Source: Balanoglossus misakiensis (taxonomy: Eukaryota; Hemichordata). Taken from it: 64,000 nt of DNA. Below, piece by piece: positions 58,223 to 64,000 of this stretch (positions within the stretch are counted from its first letter, which is position 1; every line of letters begins with the position of its first letter). Below the pieces are notes generated by a model, which was given only the letters and a program-made list of their open reading frames with translations, was not told where the DNA came from and searched no databases. The stretch covers positions 8,308,001 to 8,372,000 of the forward strand of contig CM082595.2 in NCBI GenBank assembly GCA_040954595.2, in the 5' to 3' direction. A program made the translations under genes and the position numbers.

Positions 58223-59458
58223 ACTTAGCAGATTAAGTTTTTTAACACATTTTCTCTAAGTTTAAAGGCATTGTAAACATAAATACTTGAGGATTCTGAT
58301 GCGCTCATGATATTAACAAACATTTGAATGTGGGGAATTTTAGTGTAACCAATATATTGTTTTCTAAGACTGTCATATAAGGGGCAAACAAGTAAAAAGT
58401 GATACTCGTCTTCTATTTGTTCACCAGAGCATAGCCTACAGTGTCTCTCTGAAACGTCCACGTTCTGATCTCTTCCCTCCTCTATTGCAAGAGGAAGGGC
58501 AGAACAGCGAAAATATGCAAAAATGTCTTTGACATTACGTGTACAGTTGACATTAACTACTTTTCAGGCTGTAACAATGATTTAAAATGTGTGTATGTAC
58601 GGAGTTTGGTTTTGGACGGACAGTGTGATTTCCATTGTTGCTTCAAAATATCTGAAATTCTTGTCTCAAATGCTGAAAGGAACAAACGCTTATCGCCTCT
58701 TTCCTGAGAAATCCAGGCGAAAATAAAATGTGTTTCACCGATGTTGCCCAAGTGTGACGGCCTAAACAGTCAAGATTACGTATGTAGCATTAAATATGCT
58801 TGCCTAGGGAGTCTTTCCTGTGGCATCTCTATAAGTTTCACCCAGTAACGAATACAACGTTTCATTGTGTGAACATACACTGGCAACCGCCCACATTCTC
58901 CAATTACAGCTTCATTGGTAGTGCTCCTTGGCACACCTAGAAAAATTCTGCACCATGTTCTTTGCACTTTTTCTATGATGTCATAAAACTCAAGTCTCCG
59001 ATCCATAACAAAGAATGGGTAAGATCATGGCATCAAACACCTTGAAGTGACATTCAAATGGCATATACCCTAGTTTCCACCTGGCAACTGAGAGTAGAGA
59101 CAACACCTTGCTGGCTTGATTAGCCAATGTTTGCACTGCTCTGGACCAGGTGTTGCGATTAAACAAAAGTGAACCTAGGAGTTTGAACAATGTCCTTGTA
59201 ATAGACAGGTTTTGGTTGAGACAGGTTTTACTGTATTTTGATACATGCTCTGGCTTAACCATTTCACCACCATGGTACAGTCCAAACCCGTTGTTTTCTA
59301 TGGTAAGGTTGGACCTCTAAAAAGGGAACTGGGAGGTTCTTTCTGGGAATCTCTTTATTTCTTCTGTCACAAAAATTGCATGGGAGTTCTAATTCTAAAA
59401 GGAGCACTGATTTGATAAAATATCTCAAAGTCAAGTTTTGGATGTGGCTCCAGTTCAA
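58223..59458 (-). pseudogene. Non-LTR retrotransposon RT 3' remnant, copy 2
   Basis: Same fragments and breaks as 44,672-45,907, with only scattered substitutions. Duplicated passively with the block. Confidence 0.8.
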
Positions 59459-59702
59459 GTATTGTAGGTGACTAGTTTTCCGGAGTTCAAGTCTGTATAC
59501 TTGCAGTAGAGTTGGTCACATGGACTTGGGTAATCTGAGTGTGGTCAGAAATTGAACTTACACACACACATTGATTGAGTTAAGAACATGTCTGGTGTAT
59601 TACTGTAATATGACTAGATACTGCAAATGCATACACAATAAGCGTATGTTAAAATACACAGTTTTCATTGATATATCTGATTCATGAAATTAAATACACA
59701 TG

Positions 59703-59925
59703 ACATGGGTATTAAATGCATATGTGGATTTCAAGTTGATTGTAAATGCCCAGTTTAATACGTGTCCAATTGCACTGTACTTCGACATTGCTAATGCAAC
59801 GATGACATTGAATCTGATTCTTTGCATCAGGGCAAATGGCGAAGCAAGCTCAATGATGCATCAGAGTAGTTGGTGATGCAAGCTCTGCACTTTGACATAG
59901 GTATTTAATGCATATGCATGGGTAT
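59703..59925. other. Sequence after the duplication
   Basis: Includes GGTATTAAATGCATATG and GGTATTTAATGCATATGCAT, an imperfect direct repeat about 190 bp apart. No gene. Confidence 0.4.
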
Positions 59926-59929
59926 TTAA

Positions 59930-60724
59930 GATGGGTCCCCCGGTTCTTTTTGCTCGTTGCTATGGGCCTTTGTAGGACATTACACCCCGATTTGGGCTAA
60001 GCCGTTTTCAGAGTCTAACACGGGGCCGGTAACTAGTTAAAAATCTGCACGATTGTGAGCGCGCGCCCCCTGACGCCATTGATATGCAAATTAGCTAGGT
60101 CAAATTTCAAAAGCCTAAGGCTTTTTATTCCGTGACCTCAAAAACGAACTTGATACGTATTCATTAGTTGCTTGAACCAGGGAAGATCGTGACGGATTTT
60201 GATTTCGAATATTATCGTTGTATCCTACGATTTCAGCATACCCGTACCACACCTGAAAAAGTCATCGATTTTGGGTGATTTTGGACACACTCTTCCACCG
60301 GTATCGCTTCTTAGCACGACGAAAACCGAAAAAACGATCCGTCACACTGTGCGGAAGTGCGTTCTCAACAAGCAGGTCAAATTTGACTGGCGTACGTGGC
60401 CTATGAAAAAAGCCTTAGGGATTTTCGTGAACGGTACAAAATCTCTGTGTACAAAACATTGGATTTTTAGCGTTCGATCCAGTTACTCTGGTTACAGGAC
60501 GCGCACGCCATCGCTGACCGCTGCTTTGCCGTATTAGCGTGGCGGCCTATGACCGGGCGGTAGCTGCCGTAAACATACTCGGACAGGGGGTGTGCACACA
60601 ATCGTGTGTATTTTTAACAAGTTACAAGCCCCTTGTCGGACGTTCATAACGGTTTCGATCAAAATTGAGTGTAGTGTCCCATAAAGGCCCATAGCAACGA
60701 GCAAAAAGATACGGGGGACCCATC
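59930..60724 (-). mobile_element. 795-bp TTAA MITE, inverted copy
   Basis: Reverse complement of 37,362-38,156 with the same length. TTAA at 59,926-59,929 and 60,725-60,728. The second Ngaro element starts close beyond it. Confidence 0.85.
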
Positions 60725-60964
60725 TTAAAGCATGTTGAGATTTATCGTGTAATGTGCTATATAAGTAATAAATATTGTGTACAATAACACTTGTTTTATT
60801 GGAGTTTAAATGGAGCTGGGATCGAGGATGTGGGAGTTGGTCCTGGGACGAGGCTACCTCGTGGTTTTTTGCCCAGACGGACAGCGGACATTTTGTATGA
60901 CGCTCGCCGAAACTGCTTTAATTTCGATCTTTCCCGGACATACCCCCAATAGTCACCAGTTACA

Positions 60965-61954
60965 ATGTCAGAAGATTACAGCTTTGTTGAATGGTGTGAA
61001 GCGGCGGGTCTTTCAAAAGACACTATCAGCTCACTAACCACCTCCCAGGTCACATCCTCCGAAGTACTGTAGTGCCTCAGCGACCAAGACATTGTCGACC
61101 TACAACTACACATCGGTCAACATGGACTGCTTCGCCAGTTGCGAAACAAACTATGCTCTCAAAAAGCGGAATCCAAGCCCGTGGACACGCCGAAGCCCGC
61201 CGGCGAGGCCACCAAAGAGGTAACCACACAAGACTTGGCAAAAAACAAGGCACTGAATGAGCTCCTCGAAGCCCTAGGCAACGATGCCCTCAAAGACGTC
61301 CTGTCCGACCAACCACAGGCCACAAACGCAAAGCCAGCCCCCGGGAAAGGTGAGCGAAAACCCCTACTAATTCCGGACTATGTCACCACGAAAAAGGGTT
61401 CGTTCGATCAACCAGACGAAACTGAACTGGCCGCCGACGGAGACACAAAATTAGTTATGCGAACAGCAAAACAACGACCGCGACCGGACCAAGTTTCACT
61501 GCCACAGTGGATATCAGCCAATGCCCGCATTTTAAAGGCACTGATCGCCCGCGGTATGTCCACGGAAGAGACACTGGCATATCTCGATCATACAATTAAT
61601 ATTGGTGACTACACTCAGTCATTCACAATCCCATCGGTCCTGACTTACGATCACGAGTGCAGGAAAAAGCAGGCTGCCGATTCGCTCGCGTGGGGAGCCG
61701 TAGACCTTCACCTGTCACTCTATCACCTTGATGAGCGGCAAGTCGCGCCTCAGCAAAAAGGGAAAAATACCACAGGCAACTCCAAAGGTCGCAGTTATGA
61801 TTCGAAAGGCTAGGAAATTTGCTTCGATTTCCAAAACCCACCGGGCTGCAACCGCACCTACTGTCGTTTTGCGCACATATGCATCGAGGACGGGTGCCAC
61901 AAAGATCACCCACAACACCGCCACAAATCGCTAACTTCGAACAATCATGCCTAG
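60965..61954 (+). pseudogene. Gag-like ORF1 with SAM-like domain and CCCH finger, two internal TAG
   Basis: The frame from ATG 60,965 (MSEDYSFVEWCEAAGLSK) has TAG at 61,070-61,072, 61,811-61,813 and its end at 61,952-61,954. Codons 6-58 look like a SAM-like helical domain ending LSDQDIVDLQLHIGQHG then LLRQLRNKL. The central part carries SLPQWISANARILKALIARG, alignable to SVTPQQWSAANSRILYELIS of the first element. After the second TAG comes C-x8-C-x4-C-x3-H and a following Cys/His cluster, the same finger as in the first element; there the stop position is occupied by Gln (GQPIC). So at least one stop is CAG to TAG. Dead copy or readthrough; see findings. Confidence 0.75.
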
Positions 61955-63755
61955 GATAAGGTTGCTAGCCCTCTTACTGATCACCTGGCAACGTGGAATG
62001 ATGAACTGGAAAATGACATGGATCGCGACTTCATACTCAACGGTTTAAAATTTGGTCTCGATATCATTACCCCTGGTACCCCCCTTCAAAACGTGGACAG
62101 AAAAAAGCTATGCGTCATGCTCTGACCCTGCTAATCGCAAGGCAGTCGAGGAACAAATTATCCATGAGGTTGATGTGGGTAATTACCGTGTCACAGCGGA
62201 GAAGCCTCAAATAATTAGCAGTTTAGGTGCCATCCCCAAGAAAAACTCTGACAAAGTCAGACTCATACACGACTGCAGCCGCCCAGTAGGAGGCGGTGTC
62301 AACGCGTACGCTTCTACTTCAACTTTTAAATATGAAACTATAGATCACGCGGTGCAACTGTGCAAAGTTGGTTCATATCTCGCGAAAGTGGACTTGAAGT
62401 CAGCGTACCGTTCGGTCCCTATAAGCACGGACTCGCAGCGAGCTACAGGTCTCCGCTACAAATTTTCAGGACAGAATACCTCTACTTATATGGTGGACAC
62501 CAGGCTACCATTCGGGGCAGCCAAAAGCCCAGAAATTTTCACCCGCATAACGCAAAGCGTCACCAGAATGATGTGCAGAAAAGGGTACCAGGCGGTAATT
62601 GTTTATCTTGATGATTTTCTGATTATAGCAGACTCCAAATTTGCTTGCGAGCAAGCATTTCTGGCTTTATTACAACTTTTACAGAACCTTGGCTTCACAA
62701 TAAACTGGGACAAAGTGGTAAACCCAACACAGCAGCTGACATTTCTTGGCATAGAGATAAATGCACGCACACGGACGCTTTCCCTCAATAAGGGCAAATT
62801 ACAGGACTTGAGCGACCTTTTGCAACACTGGCTTCCTAAGCGGCGAACAACCAAACGCGAACTCCAACAACTACTTGGCAAACTCAACTGGGCAGCACGG
62901 GTTATTCGCGGCGGACGCACATTTTTGAGACGTCTTATTGACTTGTCAAACTCAGTTTCACAGCAGTCTCATCACATACGCCTTCACAGGCACGCGAGAG
63001 CGGACATCCAATGGTGGACAAATCTGAGCAAAATTTTCAATGGTACGGCTTTCTTCATTGAGGAGACTCCGTTGCCCCAACAGGTTTTCACCACTGATGC
63101 ATGCGCAATAGCGGGAGCAGGTATTTTCGCGAATGACTGGTTTTATACACAGTGGTCGGCCGACCACCCTATCTTGGCAGACATGCACATCAACTTACAG
63201 GAACTGTATACAGTCCTGATTGCATGCAGGCGATGGTGTTGTTTCTGGGACAAACGCCACATAGTGGTATATACAGACAATACCACAACCATGTACGCCA
63301 TTAACTCTGGTACATCCCGCAACAAAGCGGCTATGGAATGGCTTCGCGAGTTGTTCTGGCTGTCGGCACTATTTAATTTCCACATCACAGCCCGATACGT
63401 GAGCACCAAGGACAACAGCGCAGACTCCTTATCGCGTTTACACTCTGCCAAACACTACTTCACAGCAGTGAACCTTCTCGCCAATCACCAGCTACACCCG
63501 CTAAGAGATTGGTATCGCCATATGACGGATGCTTCTTACTCTCTTCTACTTCAGGGCCTGTGCAGCAACAGTTACACCAGCTGGATATGGACATCGGCAA
63601 ATACAAGCACGCAGCATATGCAGAATCAACAAAGAAAACATACAGCTCTCAACGTACTGCCTACCTCCGGTTTTGTCTCTACTTCGGCCTCAGGCCTGTG
63701 CCCTGCACGCAACTCACCGTCTGCAGATACATTGTCTTCCTGGCTCGGTCACTAA
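61955..63755 (+). pseudogene. Ngaro-like reverse transcriptase-RNase H, one frameshift
   Basis: It begins in the gag frame directly after TAG (TWNDELENDMDRDFILNGL, matching FPNDPDKDFILDGI of the first element). A single shift in the A6 run at about 62,101-62,106 moves it to the frame that is open to 63,755. RT: KVDLKSAYRSV, RLPFGAAKSP, VIVYLDDFLIIAD. RNase H: FTTDACAIAGAG, LQELYTVLIACRRW, VVYTDNTTTM and NSADSLSRL, all four acidic residues in one frame. Better preserved than the first element. No protease or integrase. The stop at 63,753 lies inside the overlap with YR. Confidence 0.85.
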
Positions 63756-64000
63756 AACCTAGTAGCCTCCCAGGATATTTGAACATTATTAGACTCTTAC
63801 ATGCTGAAGCTGGCTACGCCAACCCTTTAGAGAACAACTGGCTCCTTTGTATTTTGAAGCGGGGCATAGCTAGGACTCACAGGGTCCCACCCAGCCAAAA
63901 ACTGCCAATCTCGCCTTCAATACTGAAGGACATTCACTCACACCTGGATCTGTCAATCCCCTTCAATGCCACATTTTGGTGCGCTTGTCTTTTCGCATTT
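63521..64000 (+). CDS. Ngaro-like tyrosine recombinase, truncated by window
   Basis: In the -1 frame relative to RNase H, overlapping it by about 235 bases. Reads AAYAESTKKTYSSQRTAYL, LNIIRLLHAEAGYANPLENN and ends at the window edge in NATFWCACLFAF, aligning with AENTQRTYSVHWKSY, LNIIRILHLEHGFANPLQDN and DSVFWAACLVGFF of the first element. Only the core-binding part is present; catalytic residues lie beyond 64,000. Confidence 0.8.

Larger units (their letters stand above)
51674..59702 (+). repeat. Segmental duplication, copy 2 (with 2.4-kb deletion)
   Basis: Matches 35,708-46,151. Coordinates differ by 15,965 before and about 13,549 after position 53,473, so 2416 bp are missing. The junction joins CCGAGCATGT to the (CAAA)n run. 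Confidence 0.88.
60730..64000 (+). mobile_element. Second Ngaro-like element, 5' part
   Basis: Same gene order as 3411-8326 (gag with CCCH finger, RT-RNase H, YR in -1 frame) and about 40-50 per cent protein similarity by eye, so a different family. The left border is uncertain because the 3' repeats lie outside the window; a possible A1 repeat is within 60,730-60,960. Confidence 0.8.

Overview
The window is nuclear DNA of an animal, most likely a marine invertebrate. It has spliced exons with GT/AG borders and phase 1-1 EGF-like modules, long AT-rich introns, several families of TA- and TTAA-targeting DNA transposons, and three classes of tyrosine-recombinase (YR) element. The repeat content would fit a hemichordate, amphioxus, echinoderm or mollusc, but the sequence alone does not settle which. 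No tRNA, rRNA or CRISPR locus was recognised.

Host gene(s), + strand: exons scattered from 199 to about 58,100 look like parts of one or more secreted or cell-surface proteins. They are Gln/Ser/Pro/Thr-rich linker exons (199-461, 865-1030, 8766-8912, 9442-9636), calcium-binding EGF exons (type A at 15,617, 20,402, 24,725, 36,159 and 52,124; type B at 17,714, 22,107, 26,434, 43,516 and 57,065; single C at 34,045 and D at 34,595) and tiny two-cysteine exons (44,494, 48,088, 58,045). Most are flanked by phase-1 introns, so they can be duplicated or skipped without shifting frame. Many copies are dead: every B exon has an in-frame TGA, A copies 1 and 2 share a 4-base deletion, and the second linker-exon pair is broken by a transposon, an indel and a stop.

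Duplication history: 1-1330 is duplicated at 12,014-14,590. A unit of about 4.3 kb is tandemly repeated from 15,480 onward. Units 1 and 2 lost exons C and D. A larger block (35,708-46,151) was copied to 51,674-59,702, and that second copy then lost about 2.4 kb. Because the paralogous copies give empty sites, several transposon insertions can be placed almost to the base: the 1.19 kb Tigger-like element, the 5.65 kb DIRS element, a 600 bp MITE and a 6.49 kb TTAA-flanked element.

Mobile elements: (1) 3411-8326 is a full-length Ngaro-type retrotransposon with split direct repeats A1-B1-A2-B2, a gag-like ORF with a CCCH zinc finger, a frameshifted RT-RNase H region and an open YR ORF. (2) 10,108-11,469 (-) is an intact Crypton-type YR gene. 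(3) 26,609-32,259 is a DIRS-type element with inverted terminal repeats and an internal complementary region. (4) 60,730-64,000 is the 5' part of a second Ngaro-like element, cut by the window end, with three in-frame stops that are all TAG. Two copies of a degraded non-LTR retrotransposon 3' end, 795 bp TTAA MITEs and several other MITEs fill the introns.
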